Assembly (NCBI GenBank): GCA_033065855.1
Contig: JAVXUO010001293.1
Span: forward strand, 1 to 64,000
Direction: 5' to 3'
Length of the DNA: 64,000 nt
Source of the DNA: Escallonia rubra
Lineage: Eukaryota > Streptophyta > Magnoliopsida > Escalloniales > Escalloniaceae
This document shows, piece by piece, positions 35,652 through 46,848 of the stretch (the first letter of the stretch is position 1; each line of letters opens with the position of its first letter). The translations under genes and the position numbers were made by a program. The notes beneath the pieces are model-generated. The model ran no database searches. It saw nothing but the letters and a program-made list of their open reading frames with translations, and was not told the DNA's origin.

Positions 35652-37556
35652 AGTTAAAAAAAAAAAATCTAATTATTTTCTGCTAAGAAAACTTTCGAAA
35701 TGAATAAACTTTATATTATGATTATTTCTTCACTGTTCTGTATAATGAACTACTTCATATGTTCTATGACTAATTTTAAATATTTGCTAACTATTTCTTT
35801 GTATCTAATTGCATAGAGTAAGAATATATAGTAAAGCCTTAAAAAGAACAATCTTAAAAGAAAAGAAAGGCATCTAATGTGGCATATTGTAAACAAATGT
35901 GAGGGTAATTTGGTACTTTTGTTGGTCAAACATGTTTTCTCGTAAGTATTTAAAATCATAAATAGCAAAACCGTGGTTTATGGTTTTAAACTTTTTTTTT
36001 TAATTTCTTTTTTTATTTTTATGAAACACAAACCTGCTTTAAATTGTTCAAAATAGGTTTAATTACTTTAGAATCAATCTAAAAAATCTACTTGCTTTAA
36101 ACAAAATAAAAAATATTTGACTATTTTAGAATCAATCTCAAACATCATCCTACACTATCTTACTTTGGGTAGCGTTGTTTAATTGATATATAGTAATTGT
36201 ACTCTGTAAATTGGCTTTCTCATATGATCTGCTGTGGTAAAAGACACCAACACATGATAATCAAGTCTCTCCGTTGTTATCTACTAAGTGCTTATATTGC
36301 AAAGATGCAATCATCATTAAAACAATTTTTCGATGACGAAAGAGATTTTTTAATGACGAAAGAGATTTACAAAGACTAGTGTTAATTACTTGAGGATGAT
36401 TTGGTTAGGTACCAATTAATTGGCTCTTTTGTCCACTATATTAGTTTGCTTCCTCACAAAGGAAAATAGTAAAATTGTTAGAAATTTGATAGGATCGGAG
36501 TCACAAATAAAGACTTTGAGACGCATAATGCTATCTTTAAAGTTTTATTTGTCTCCGCTCAAAATTGAGTTTGCTAACGGGTTAACGACAAACAATCGTC
36601 TGGGATACAACAAAGTCTTTTGAGAATCTTCAAACAACAAATTTGAAAATTTCCTTTGAAACTCTCTTCAAAGCAAATTGCGTTTTGGCTATAGAAATTT
36701 TACAGAAATAAAAGAGATTGCAAGCTAGTGTTCTGGAAGAACACAAAAATCTTGTATTTATAAAACCTGAGGTGTAACAGAATAGACACAGCTGTTGGGA
36801 GAAGACAACTGAAACAGTTAAAAATTTTGAAATAAAATAACCGTCAGAAACAAAATCAAAATTTAAATTTTAAATAAATCACACCTTTTTAGTAAAACTA
36901 TTTTCTCTTAAAATACAAAATATTTTCCAAAAAAACACGTCTAAACTTGCTCACCCGCATGCAAATAGCATGGGAACTATTTTCTCATGTAATCCGCATC
37001 CGACCCATCCCATTGCCATTCCTTATTAGATTGATTCTCAAATTAGTTTTTTGATTAAAACTTAAACAGTTTTCAAAAAAAAAAAAAATTCGGTTATTAA
37101 CAGAACCAGTTTTCATTTAGTAAAATTTACGGAAACACTTGCTCAAACGTGAGAAAGATATTTAGCTAGTAGTGCTGAAAACCATGCTAGTATGAAAATT
37201 ATCCAAAAAGAGCATTAAAGAACATGCAGAATTCTCAATATTTTCGTGAGTGAAAATTTTAGAATAAACAAACTTCATATAATAGCTATTCCTTCACTCT
37301 TTTGTATAACGAACTACTTCATATGCCCTATAAATAAATTTAAATATTTGTTCGCCATTTCTTTATATCTGTTTGCACACAGTAATACGGAGTAATACTT
37401 AGTGAAGCCCAAAAAGGAACAATTTTTTTTAAATAAAGCATTCAGTGTCATGATGTAATAAATGTGAGAATAATCTAGTAATTTTGTGCGTGAAACCTGC
37501 TTTTTTGAAAGTGTGTAGAACCATAAACCACTGTTTCTAGAATCGTTGTAAACATT
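35652..37556. repeat. Cluster repeat U, copy 2
   Basis: Matches 29489-31620 but without the 170-bp palindromic MITE. It is cut at about 37557 by a MULE fragment. No gene. Confidence 0.65.
36476..37022. mobile_element. LTR-like segment (copy 2), truncated
   Basis: Same start (TGTTAGAAATTTGATAGGAT) and same cut end (CCATTGCCATTC) as the copy at 30.35 kb. The two were duplicated together with repeat U. Confidence 0.35.
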
Positions 37557-38677
37557 TATGACCACAAACATTAAAAAAGTAACACTTATGTCCATCCGTG
37601 TATCTGTCCAAAAAGTGCAATTTTTGTGATGTCATCGGTACATATTTTCATAATATGACAATCCTACCCCTAGATTACTGTTACCTCTCTTCTCACTCTT
37701 CCATTTTCTCTTTCACGAGCCTCCTCTCTCTTCCCCTTATCTCTCTCTTCTTCCATCAGACGCATCCAGCCACCATGCGGCAGCCCCCAACATTTCACCA
37801 CGCCGCTGCTCCCACCGCCCACCACCACGCCGTTGCCCCCACCATCCTACCACCAAGTCGCTGCTCCCACCACTCACCACCATGCCGCTGCCCCCAGTGT
37901 ACCACCAACACACCGTTGCCTACTGCCGACCACCACGTTGATGCCCACCGCCGACCACCACGCCTGTTGCTCCCACCGCCGACCACCATGCATGTTGTTC
38001 CCATCGCCCACCATCACGTCGATGCTCCCCCAACCCCCGCTGTCGTCCCCCTCACTCCCCCTACCCCGCCGCCTTCCACTTCGCTCCACCCCATCCATTC
38101 GTCCCCCGTACATCCTTCCCCTTACCCCATCTCGTCGTCCCCCGCCCTCGTTTCCCTTACCCCACCGCTTTCCCCTTCCCCCTTCCCCCACCACGTCGTG
38201 GCGTCGTCCCCCGTCCCGCTGCCTTCCTTTCCCCCACCCTACCCTGCGCCGTCCCCCTCACTTCCCATACCCCATGCCTTCTGATTTCTTGAAAATTTGG
38301 ATAATAAGTGTTGGAATTGCAAGAATTGAAACCCTAATTTGAAAAATAAGGAGAAAAAAAGAATGGCTTGAAACCCTAATTTTCAAATTAGGTTTTCAAA
38401 TGAAAAAGAATTGAAACCCTAATTTGAAAATTAGGGAGATAAAGGAATGACTTGAAACCCTAATTTGGAAATTAGGGTTTCAATTCTTTTTGAACCCTAA
38501 TTTGAATGGCATGGTAAACAATTTACTTTTCAAGTCATGGACAATATGGTCATTTTGACCATTCCGTTATGTATATGGGTATTCTGTTAGGTCAAATGAC
38601 ATAAGTACCTATTTTCCAAACTTATGGACACACGTGTAATTTCACCCAAACCTCAGGAACATAAGTGTAATTAACCC
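37557..38677. mobile_element. MULE related to 28256-29387, left end missing
   Basis: The right terminus, inverted, is GGGTTAATTACACTTATGTT, matching the complete element. The left terminus and about 70 adjoining bases are gone. The core is a C-rich (CAC/CCC) low-complexity tract at 37750-38280; its open frames (up to 228 codons) are artefacts. The flanks belong to different cluster repeats (repeat U at the left, a MITE at the right), so the element marks a rearrangement junction. Confidence 0.7.
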
Positions 38678-38680
38678 AAA

Positions 38681-38860
38681 GATAATTATAACTCTTATAC
38701 AGTGACAATTATTGAGCATTAAAATATCTTTAATAGCTTTTATTTAGTGAGACTAAAAATTGATGCACATAATTGTCGCTGAAAGTGTAAGCAAAAATCT
38801 CGCTAACTATATATAACGTTCATTAATTGCCGCTATATGAAGGATTGTACCTACCTTGTG
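38681..38860. mobile_element. Hairpin MITE (copy M7)
   Basis: Begins AGATAATTATAACTC, cut at the left by the neighbouring MULE junction. The right end, GCCGCTATATGAAGGATTG, is intact. Confidence 0.6.
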
Positions 38861-40367
38861 TAATCCGGATAGTAACAAAGAAAGTTTCCGTGATCTTAGT
38901 AACGTGAAGATTTGACCAGTTAATTCGCAGATACATAAGTTTAGATGTATCTAAGTTTATCTGTATATGGAGTAGAAAATATATTTTATGTAAATGTTTT
39001 ATTTCATTCCAAAGTACGAATGCACAATTTTATTTCAGTCCGCCCCCACGCAACCGGCCCGCTCCAGCTCCCCCTCCCTCTCCTTAGCACGGGTGGTGAG
39101 GATAAGGATCATATGTTGCATAGCATCTCCGTTATTACAGTTAGTGATAAAACGATGTCATTAAAAGTATTTTGTCGCTGTTACTATGTGACAACAATTT
39201 GTCCCTAAAATGTATTTTATGATTTTTTTTGTCATGTACAACATAGAATCCTCGAGCCAGTTTAAGATTGATTTTCAAAACTAGTTTTTTTGATTAAAAC
39301 ATAAAAAGCAATTTTAGTTAGTTATTAGCAGAATCAGTTTCCGTCTAGTAAAAGCTATGAAAACACTCGCTTAAAGATGTGTAAGGCGTATGGCTAATAG
39401 TGAGAAAAATTACTAAAAAGAGCATCAAAGAACATACAAAATTCTCAATATTTTTGTTTACAGAAAACTTAAAATAGATAAACTTTATACCATAGCTATA
39501 TCTTCGCTCTTTTGTAACGAACTAATTCCATTGTCCTATAAATATTTTTAAATATTTGTTCACCATCTTATTGTATCTGGTTGCACATGGTAAAAATATT
39601 TAGTGAAGCCCTAAAAAAAATCATAAAAATTAGTGTCATATTTTGTAAAAATGTGGGGGTAATTCAGTACTTTAATATAAAAAAAAAGGTTTTTTTCGAA
39701 AGTCTGTAGAACCATTTGGGGTGCTTTAAGTACCTTGTCGTTTTTGTCAAATACAACACAAACTTGTTTTAAAATGTTTAAAGTATGTTTGACCACTCTA
39801 GAATCAATACCAAATTAATCAGGGTGATGCTGTATCATTAACATGCTGAAGTAATTGCAATGTGTATATTCGCTTTCTGATCAGAGATAAAAGACACCTA
39901 CACAGGAAAATCAACTCTTTCAATTATTATCTACTAGGTGCTTTTATTGTAAAGATGGAATCAACATGAGTATAATTTATTAGCAACGCAAGAGTTTTTT
40001 AGAGGCCAGCAACAATAGTACGAAGACTCTGCAAAGACTAGTAGTGTTCAGTAGTTGACGACGAGTCAGGTATGTACAAATTGATTGGCTTTTTTGTCCA
40101 CTACATTCGCTTCCTCACGAAGGAAAACAATACAATTATTTGCAGATAAGGAACGAAAAAGAATTGTTAAAGTAGGACTATAACGAAAGCAAAAGGAAAT
40201 ATGATCAAATGATTAGACATCATGAACACCATTAAGTTGGTATCGACTTGCAATCAACTTTGAAATTCTTTTGACTCCACGCCAACTTTCTATGTTCCTC
40301 GTAAAACATAAACATGTAACTTTGCATATGACATGACGATGCCTTTGTCACGATAATTGATGCTTAA
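38861..40367. repeat. Intergenic repeat block YZ, copy 4
   Basis: Same box order as the other YZ copies, leading into C3. A duplicate of its last part recurs at 40.79-41.14 kb. No gene. Confidence 0.6.
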
Positions 40368-40562
40368 CGAGGAAAAAGAGGCACTTTTCCTCGTCTTCTT
40401 GGACAAGATTTTTCCAGCAGAGATCAACTGAGGGAGACAGATACGAGCAGGCGGTGCACCTTTTCTCATGGCTGGGTTAGTTCTAATAATCTGTACATGT
40501 TGCTGCCGCAGAGGGAGAGCAGGGAAGACGATGAAATCCTCAGGGAGAAATACAATGATTTC
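40368..40562 (+). pseudogene. C3: decayed B-type MKAPGR gene, 3' end replaced
   Basis: The translated pieces DKIFPAEI, then GAPFLMAGLVLIICTCCCRR, then GRAGKTMK align with DKVFPPDT, VGAPFLIAAVVLITC and the MMKAPGR region of B1. The ATG context is missing. The copy is interrupted after AATACAATGATTTC by LTR-like sequence, so the C-terminal FR(N)L end is absent. It keeps the clearest Cys/Arg cluster among the C copies. Confidence 0.65.
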
Positions 40563-40703
40563 TGTCAAGTTTCACGTCGACAATACATGGGGTTTAAGAT
40601 TGGTTCTTATACCTGGTGGGCTTCTCCTACTCTTGAGCATGCTTTTGGGTTGGACACCAAATTTAACATGGTATCAGACCTAGGTCCCTTGCCGCCCTAT
40701 TCT
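40563..40703 (+). mobile_element. Short LTR plus primer-binding-site fragment (TRIM-like)
   Basis: TGTCAAGTTTCACG...TTTAACA (40563-40668) has TG...CA ends. It is followed at once by TGGTATCAGACC, close to the TGGTATCAGAGC site used by plant retroelements that prime with initiator methionine tRNA. The element breaks off by 40703. A 106-bp LTR would be short, hence TRIM-like. Confidence 0.5.
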
Positions 40704-41145
40704 ATCCAACAAAACTGTGGTTTATGGTTTTAAACATTTTTTTCTTTTTTTTTTTTAAATTCTTTTTTGTGTTTTGATTACCTTGTCTTTTTAGTGGCCA
40801 TCAATCAACAGTACGAAGGCTCTGCAAAGACTAGTGTTCAGTAGTTGACGACGAGGCAGGTAGGTACCAATTTATTGGCTTTTTTGTCCACTACATTCTC
40901 TTCCTACCGAAGAAAAATAATACAATTATTTGCAGATAAGGACGAAGAAAAATTGTTAAAGTAGGACTATAATGAAAGCAAAAGGAAATATGATCAAAAG
41001 ATTAGACATTATGCACACCACTAAGTTAGTAGCTACTTGCAACCAACTTTGAAATTCTTTTGACCCCACACCAACTTTCTATGTTCCTCGTAAAACTTAA
41101 ACATGTAACTTTGCATATGACAGGAAGATGCCTCCGTCATGAAAA
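40704..41145. repeat. Partial tandem copy of block Z
   Basis: Matches 40000-40367 and leads into C4, so C3 and C4 form a local tandem pair about 0.8 kb apart. Confidence 0.6.
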
Positions 41146-41370
41146 TTGATGCTTGACGAGGAAAAAGAGGCACTTTTCCTCGTCTTCTTCGACAAGATTT
41201 TTCCAATAGAGATCAAGAGGCCGGGGGAGACAAGTACTAGCAGGTGGTGCACCTTTTACCGTGGCTGGGTTAGTTCTAATAATATGTATATGTTGCTGCC
41301 GCAGAGGGAGAGCGGGGAAGGTGATGAAAGCCCCAGGGAGAAATACAATGATTTTAAGGCAAGCCTCTGA
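41146..41370 (+). pseudogene. C4: decayed B-type MKAPGR gene
   Basis: Carries the same ordered blocks as C2 and C3. The helix before the membrane is EEKEALFLVFFDKIFPIEI. The membrane segment, reading AGLVLIICICCCRRGRAGK, and MKAPGRNTMI are readable in the next frame, so at least one frameshift separates the halves. TGA follows at 41368-41370. Confidence 0.65.
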
Positions 41371-42235
41371 AGTAAAAAAAATAAAAAAAATCTCAATATT
41401 TTACGTTAAGAAAACTTTCAAAATAAATAAAATTTATATTATGATTATTTCTGCACTGTTTTGTATAATGAACTACTTCATATGTCCTATAACTAATTTT
41501 AAATATTTGCTCACTATTTCTTTGTATCTAATTGCATAGAGTAAGAATATATAGTAAAGCCTTAAAAAGAACAATCTTAAAAGAAAAGAAAGGCATCTAA
41601 TGTGGCATATTGTAAAAAAATGTGAGGGTAATTTGGTACTTTTGTTGGTCAAACATGTTTTTCCGACAGTATTTTAAATTATTAATTGTGAAACTGTGGT
41701 TTATGATTTTAAACATTTTTAATTTTTTTTAATTTCTTTTTTGGGTTTTGATCGATTACCTTATCTTTTTTGCCAAATGAAACACAAACCTGCTTTCAAC
41801 TGTTTAAAACATGTTTAATTACTTTAGAATCAATCTAAAATTTTTACTTGCTTTAAACAAATAAAAAATATTTTACTATTTTAGAATCAATCTCAAACAC
41901 CATCCTAAACCATCTTTATTTGGGTGGTGTTGTTTCATTGACATATAGTAATTGTACTCTGTGTATTTGCTTTCTCATTTGCTGTGATAAAAGACACCTA
42001 CACATGACAATCAAGTCTCTCCGTTATTATCTAGGTGCTTTTATTGTAAAGATGCAATCATCATTAAAATAATATTTTAGCGATGAAAGAGATTTTAGTG
42101 GCCAGCAACGTAACAACAAGAAGACTCTGCAAAGGCTAGTTTTAATTACTTGAGGATGATTAGGTTAGGTACCAATTAATTGGCTTTATTGTTCGCTATA
42201 TTAGTTTGCTTTCTCACAAAGAAAAACAGTAAAAT
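41371..42235. repeat. Cluster repeat U, copy 3 (left part)
   Basis: Matches 29489-30345 and 35652-36475 in order. No gene. Confidence 0.6.
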
Positions 42236-42996
42236 TGTTGGAAATTTGATGGAATCGAAATCACAAATGAAGACTTTAAAGCGCGTAACTGTCTTTAAAA
42301 CTTTATTTGTTCCCACTCGAAATTGAGTTTGTTAACGGATTAACAACAAACAATCATCTGACATATAACAAAGTCTTTTTGGAATCTTCAAACAGCAAAT
42401 TCAAAAATTCCCCTTGAAATTCTCTTCGAAGCAAAGTATGTTTTGACTATAGAAATTTTATAAGAAAAAAAAAAGAGATTGCCAGCAAGTGTTCTGGAAG
42501 AACACAAAAACCTTGTATTTATAAAACCTGAGGTGTAATAGAATAGACACAACTATTGGGAGAAGACAATTGAAACAGTTAAAAATTTTGAAATAAAATA
42601 ATTGCCTGAAAATAAATCAAAATTTAAAATTTAAATAAATCACACCTTTTTAGTAAAACTCTATTTTCCAAAAATACAAAATATTTAAAAAAAAAACACG
42701 CCTAATCTCGCGCACCCGTATCCGGGTAGTATGGGGACTAGCACACTCTAGTCTTACTACAAAGTGCATTGTAAAAGCACTTTTTTCCGTTTATAAACCC
42801 TTTTCAAAACCCATTTCCAAGTAATGTGAGAGAAAAGAGTTTGCTTATTTTCAAACAAATTTACAAATCCAAGAATTCTCCACTTGTTTGAAAATAACAA
42901 ACGATTTAAAATTAACTATTGTCAAGACATACGAAAAACTAATATGCATACGTGAAAGTGTCTTTCGAATTAAACCTTCCGTTAGTGCGAATAACA
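42236..42996. mobile_element. LTR-like segment (copy 3), longest form
   Basis: Starts TGTTGGAAATTTGATGG, has a TATA-like CTTGTATTTATAAAACC near 42510 and ends GCGAATAACA. It is about 760 bp and could be a solo LTR. I could not find matching 5-bp flanks. Confidence 0.4.
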
Positions 42997-43183
42997 TGAT
43001 TGCTGATAAAAACCAAAAACAATGGTTGAAGTAGGACTCTAATGAAAGCAAAAGAGGATAATCAAATGATTAGACATCATAAACACCACTAATTTGGTCG
43101 TGACTTTTAGTAACTTAGAAATTCTAATGACCTGACGCCAACTTTCCACAGGAAGATGCCTTCGTCACGAATAGTTTTGAGAG
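42997..43183. repeat. Short block Z remnant
   Basis: Includes GTAGGACTCTAATGAAAGCA and TGACGCCAACTTTCCAC, known from the leaders of other C copies. Confidence 0.5.
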
Positions 43184-43290
43184 AGAGAGAGAGAGAGAGC
43201 AGGGAAGATGATGAAAGCCCCAGGGAGAAATGCAATGATTTCGAGTCAGGCCTTTGAACGGTTACTTCCGCAAGCTGCGTTGATGTTCCT
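43184..43290 (+). pseudogene. C5: 3' fragment of a B-derived gene
   Basis: Follows a (GA)n run. Only the region from AGGGAAGATGATGAAAGCCC (MMKA) to CTTCCGCAAGCTGCGTTGAT (FRKL, stop) remains. The helix and membrane segment are deleted. Confidence 0.55.
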
Positions 43291-43813
43291 CGCAATAGGC
43301 ACCAGGTTATTACAGGCAAACATACAAGGGGTAGCGAAACCTCTTGATTGAATAAGTTTAGCTATTAAACTGTACTCGTCTATGTGACAGCTTGGTGTAA
43401 TTTGGTGATAATGAAATGTCTTCTGCCCTTATGTGTTCGTATTTCCTACTCAGAGTTGTGTTTGCCATATATATATATATATATATTGATTTTGGCTGCC
43501 AGGCAGGACCAATGGCCTACAGTCCTCCCATATACGATTAATTTTTGCTATGGTACTGGCAAATTGGTTTTTGCCAAATATTGCTAATGACAGATTGATT
43601 TTTGTTAAATATTGCTAATAATTTTTTTTTGTGACACCACTTGTTAAAGGTCACTAAACTTATTCAGCGACCGTGATTAGTTGCTTATAACCTGATTTAC
43701 GGTCAAAATTTTTCTGTACATTGTTCCACGGGACAATGTGCTCGTTGAACCAAAACACAAAACTCTTTTCAACATAACGCCGTGAAAATTAATATTCGCT
43801 AAGGTGGATTGTG
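43291..43813. repeat. Flank block between C5 and A3
   Basis: Corresponds to 51.85-52.26 kb and 54.93-55.32 kb. It includes a (TA)n run near 43470-43486 and the GTGCTCGTTGAACCAAAACA box. No gene. Confidence 0.55.
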
Positions 43814-43821
43814 ATTAGTGG

Positions 43822-44464
43822 CAGGGGCGGAGCACAAGCATGACCAGGGGGGGCCATGGCACCCCCCCCCCTCCCCCCCCCCCCAACCCCCACCCAAAAA
43901 AAAAAAAAGTTTGAGATTTTTTTGTTGTTGTTTAAAAATATGGGTAATTTTGCTTAAAATATTTACTAAAATGGCACTATATTATAAATGAATGTATTAT
44001 AATTTCATTTTGTTATATTTTTTACTTTTTATGCCACCGGCTGTCGTGGTCTTTATCTTCCTCGTTCCTTTGTCCATCTTCATTCTTTCAAATTATAAAT
44101 CTCCAGATTATAAAGAAAACACTAATAGATCAAGCTCAGTTATTTATTTTTTCTTTTTTAGTTTAAATTCTTATAATATGTTATACGTGACTATTGTCAT
44201 CATACAATTGATAATCGCACTAGTGATACATATATACAATAAGAGTTAAGTTTTTTTCATACAAGATTAGTGATTTGTTGTTGACTAACTTTATCAAGTT
44301 AAATAAATCACTACGAATAGTGATATTATATAATTATTAGTCAAATTGAGCAATCAATTTTGCATTTAACATATTCAATCGTGACGCGAATTCTTTTATG
44401 TTAGCTGTCAATTTTTTTTAGAACTTTTTGGTCCCCCCGGTTGAACTTCCTGGATCCGCCCCTG
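43822..44464. mobile_element. Non-autonomous hAT element with perfect 8-bp target duplication
   Basis: Ends CAGGGGCGGAGC and GGATCCGCCCCTG are inverted. The target duplication ATTAGTGG is exact at 43814-43821 and 44465-44472. Sister blocks at 24.1 and 52.27 kb lack the insert. Poly(C) and poly(A) tracts lie just inside the left end. An 85-codon frame inside is AT-rich and has no transposase motif. It has the same terminus as the element in the P450 gene at 59.2 kb. Confidence 0.9.
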
Positions 44465-44472
44465 ATTAGTGG

Positions 44473-44752
44473 AATATAATGAAGGATTAGAAAGATGGGT
44501 ATTCATAATTAACAAGAGAGCCATTAGCATTAAAAGCTGTGATCAATACATGGTCGACGCGACATAAATAACTAAGTACTACGAACAATATTACTACTCC
44601 AGAAAAGAAGGAAATACAGTGAATTATTAGGTGGATACCGTGACATCCAAGTAGAACAATCTAAACGCTGACAGAGTCCACACGCATACCAACTTCATGC
44701 TTAGATGCACCAAGATAAATTTGTTGCCCTGGCCTGCCGAGCCCTCGCGGTG
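44473..44752. repeat. 3' flank of A3
   Basis: Contains GAGAGCCATTAGCATT and AAGCTGTGATCAA boxes found 3' of the other A copies. Confidence 0.5.
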
Positions 44753-45066
44753 TCAATTATGAGGGGGACGATGAAGGTTGCGGAAATAGGCAGCAGGGTC
44801 ACGCTCAAATTCATCCCTAGGAATGCTGTAGTCCCTTCCGGGTGCTTTCATCATCTTCGTCTCGTTCGCAGCAGTGGTGGTCTCTGAGGATCCATAGAAA
44901 AGGCTAGAAATGCCTTTGCAGCAAGAGCTACACCAGCCACTGCCGCAACTCCTATCCCAACAACCTTGGCTACCTTCATCGACTCCTCCTTTTCCTTTTC
45001 CTTCATCTGAGTGTTCGGAGTAACCGGAGGGTCACATCGATTTGGGTGGTCCTTTGGGTAAGCCAC
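44753..45066 (-). pseudogene. A3: broken A-type MKAPGR gene
   Basis: The KVAKVVGIGVAAVAGVALAA membrane segment and the module MKAPGRDYSIPRDEFERDP with YFRNLHRPPHN and a stop are both readable, but in different frames. One C is missing in the ATGCC(C)TTTGC stretch near 44912 compared with A5. The 5' end is also gone: sequence jumps from GTGTTCGGAG straight to GGAGGGTCACAT, losing the start codon and TATA region present in the sister copies. It lies 0.94 kb left of and divergent to B1. Confidence 0.75.
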
Positions 45067-45360
45067 AAGGGTAAAATATTAGAAATATTGCCCATTTTAT
45101 CTACTTATTCAAAAATGTCTAGGGAGACTGATTGAGAAATCTTGTCCATTTTATCTACTTATTTGATTTCCGATTCCAACTCATGGCACCAAAAATGTCT
45201 AGGGAGAGTGTTTGGGAAATACTGTCCATTTTATATACTTATTTGGTTTTCAATGCCAACTCCTGGTGCCAAAAATGTTTAGCGAGACTGATTGGGAAAT
45301 ATTGCCCATTTTATCTAATTATCATGTTCCCAACGGTAACTCATGGCACCAACAATGTTT
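45067..45360. repeat. 84-bp tandem repeat upstream of A3
   Basis: About 3.5 units, each with CCCATTTTATCTACTTATT, CAACTCATGGCACC and AAAATGTCTAGGGAGACTG. Only one partial unit occurs upstream of A1 and A2. Confidence 0.75.
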
Positions 45361-45732
45361 TAGCTGCATTTAAGATTATCTTTGGAAGATATAAAAAAAT
45401 ATTTTTAGAAATGTTTTATTTCATTTCAAAGCGTGATTACACAATAAATATTGCTGTCACGTATGTGCTTTAAACAAAAAGGAGGATGACCCTCCACACC
45501 AATTTTTTTTTTTGTTGCCATATAACAGAGGTGTTCATAATCTATTATATCCAATCACAACACTTGCATCTTGTATATGATTGTCAAAAAGTCATTACGA
45601 ATGAAACACAAGATGAAAGTCTATATTTATTTCTTAAAGTCAGAATTCAATTGGTTATAAAGAATAAACTCAATGGTCCTAAATATTGCGTGACAATAAG
45701 AACACCACCATTATTATAATCCTGAATTATTG
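45361..45732. other. AT-rich spacer between A3 and B1
   Basis: Contains a remnant of block Y (TTATTTCATTTCAAAGCGTG). No gene is supported. Confidence 0.4.
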
Positions 45733-46007
45733 CGTGACACTGATTTTAGTACTAAAAAATCGTTAAAGCTTAAGAACCCCACCATAATTATGGTCCAAGA
45801 TTATCGAAATTTTTCTTGTGTTTTTGAGATTCTTTCATATTATGACTTGAATGATCAAGTTATTAGGTAGGAAGTCTTGGTCTTTTTCTATGAAAATAAA
45901 ACATCTCCACTATGTGAAAGTAGCAAGTTCAAAGACACTGCTTAAACAATTTAGTCACTTCACTTTCCCTTTACCAGAAGCATACTCTTTTTGAGCTTGT
46001 GAGAGAA

Positions 46008-46502
46008 ATGAGATCTCAAAGCCTGATGATCAATGTGCGAGAACATCTGAACAAGATGGAAACAGATAACTGGATGAACTATGTGCGAGAAATGAGATCA
46101 CAAAGCCTGATGATCAATGTGCGAGAACATCTGAACAAGATGGAAACAGATAACTGGATGAACTATGTGCTTGACAAGTTGAAGGGATTTCTGCTGGTGC
46201 TACAAAACTTTGGTAGATCTGTGCTGGATTGGTTTGACAAGGTCTTTCCACCTGACACCAGAGGAGACCAGCTCCGCCACTGGCTCCACGTGGGTGCGCC
46301 GTTTCTGATAGCTGCCGTGGTCCTCATCACCTGCATTTGGTGCTGCAAGCGCCTCTGCCGTTGCTGCTGTGGCCGAGGGAGAGTCGGTAAAATGATGAAG
46401 GCTCCAGGGAGGAATTTGAGGATGCCAAGGAATGTGTTTGAGAGCAACCCCAGATCATACTTCAGCAATCTCCGCGCAAATCCTGGCGATAAACTTGTCT
46501 AA
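46008..46502 (+). CDS. B1: MKAPGR-family membrane protein with duplicated N-terminus
   Basis: 164 residues from the ATG at 46008. An in-frame GTG lies 9 bases earlier, but ATG is preferred. Residues 1-28 (starting MRSQSLMINVREHLNKM) are repeated almost exactly as 29-56, an 84-bp tandem duplication absent from B2. Then comes an amphipathic helix (LDKLKGFLLVLQNFG), VLDWFDKVFPPDTRGDQLRHW, one membrane segment at about 95-112 (VGAPFLIAAVVLITCIW) and a Cys/Arg-rich strip (CCKRLCRCCCGRGR) that could be S-acylated. The C-terminus is MMKAPGRN...NVFESNPRSYFSNLR. There is no signal peptide. A 1-kb context is shared with B2. The function is unknown; the shared C-terminal module ties it to the A genes. 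Confidence 0.7.
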   Translation: MRSQSLMINVREHLNKMETDNWMNYVREMRSQSLMINVREHLNKMETDNWMNYVLDKLKGFLLVLQNFGRSVLDWFDKVFPPDTRGDQLRHWLHVGAPFLIAAVVLITCIWCCKRLCRCCCGRGRVGKMMKAPGRNLRMPRNVFESNPRSYFSNLRANPGDKLV

Positions 46503-46783
46503 AGCTTTCTCTATGTTGCGAGCTTTTATCCCACAAAGTAAGCTAAATTTGGGGTATCTTTTCTAGTCTCCCGTGAATTACTATGTGTACTGGGAGTGAC
46601 TTTGTGGCCTTGAAAATTGCTGTTTGAGTTTGTGGAGGAATTTGTGTCTATTCAATCCGGTAATATGCTATGGAGATGTGTGTTCATGTTGTGGCATATT
46701 GAAGTAACTTGCTTCTTTGTTGCGTGAAACAATTTCCTTATGAGTATTCTGACCTCTGACTGAGAGATCGTTCTAATTCCAGG

Positions 46784-46848
<65 letters not shown>

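Noticed and set aside
37598-38342. 228- and 169-codon Pro/His-rich frames
   Set aside because: They are translations of a C-rich imperfect CAC/CCC tract in a transposon, open in several frames at once.
40669-40680. Methionine-tRNA-like sequence
   Set aside because: Only the 12-base primer-binding complement is present; no tRNA gene structure.
46163-46468. Minus-strand frames opposite B1 and B2
   Set aside because: Shadows of the B coding strand, which has the membrane segment and the MKAPGR module.
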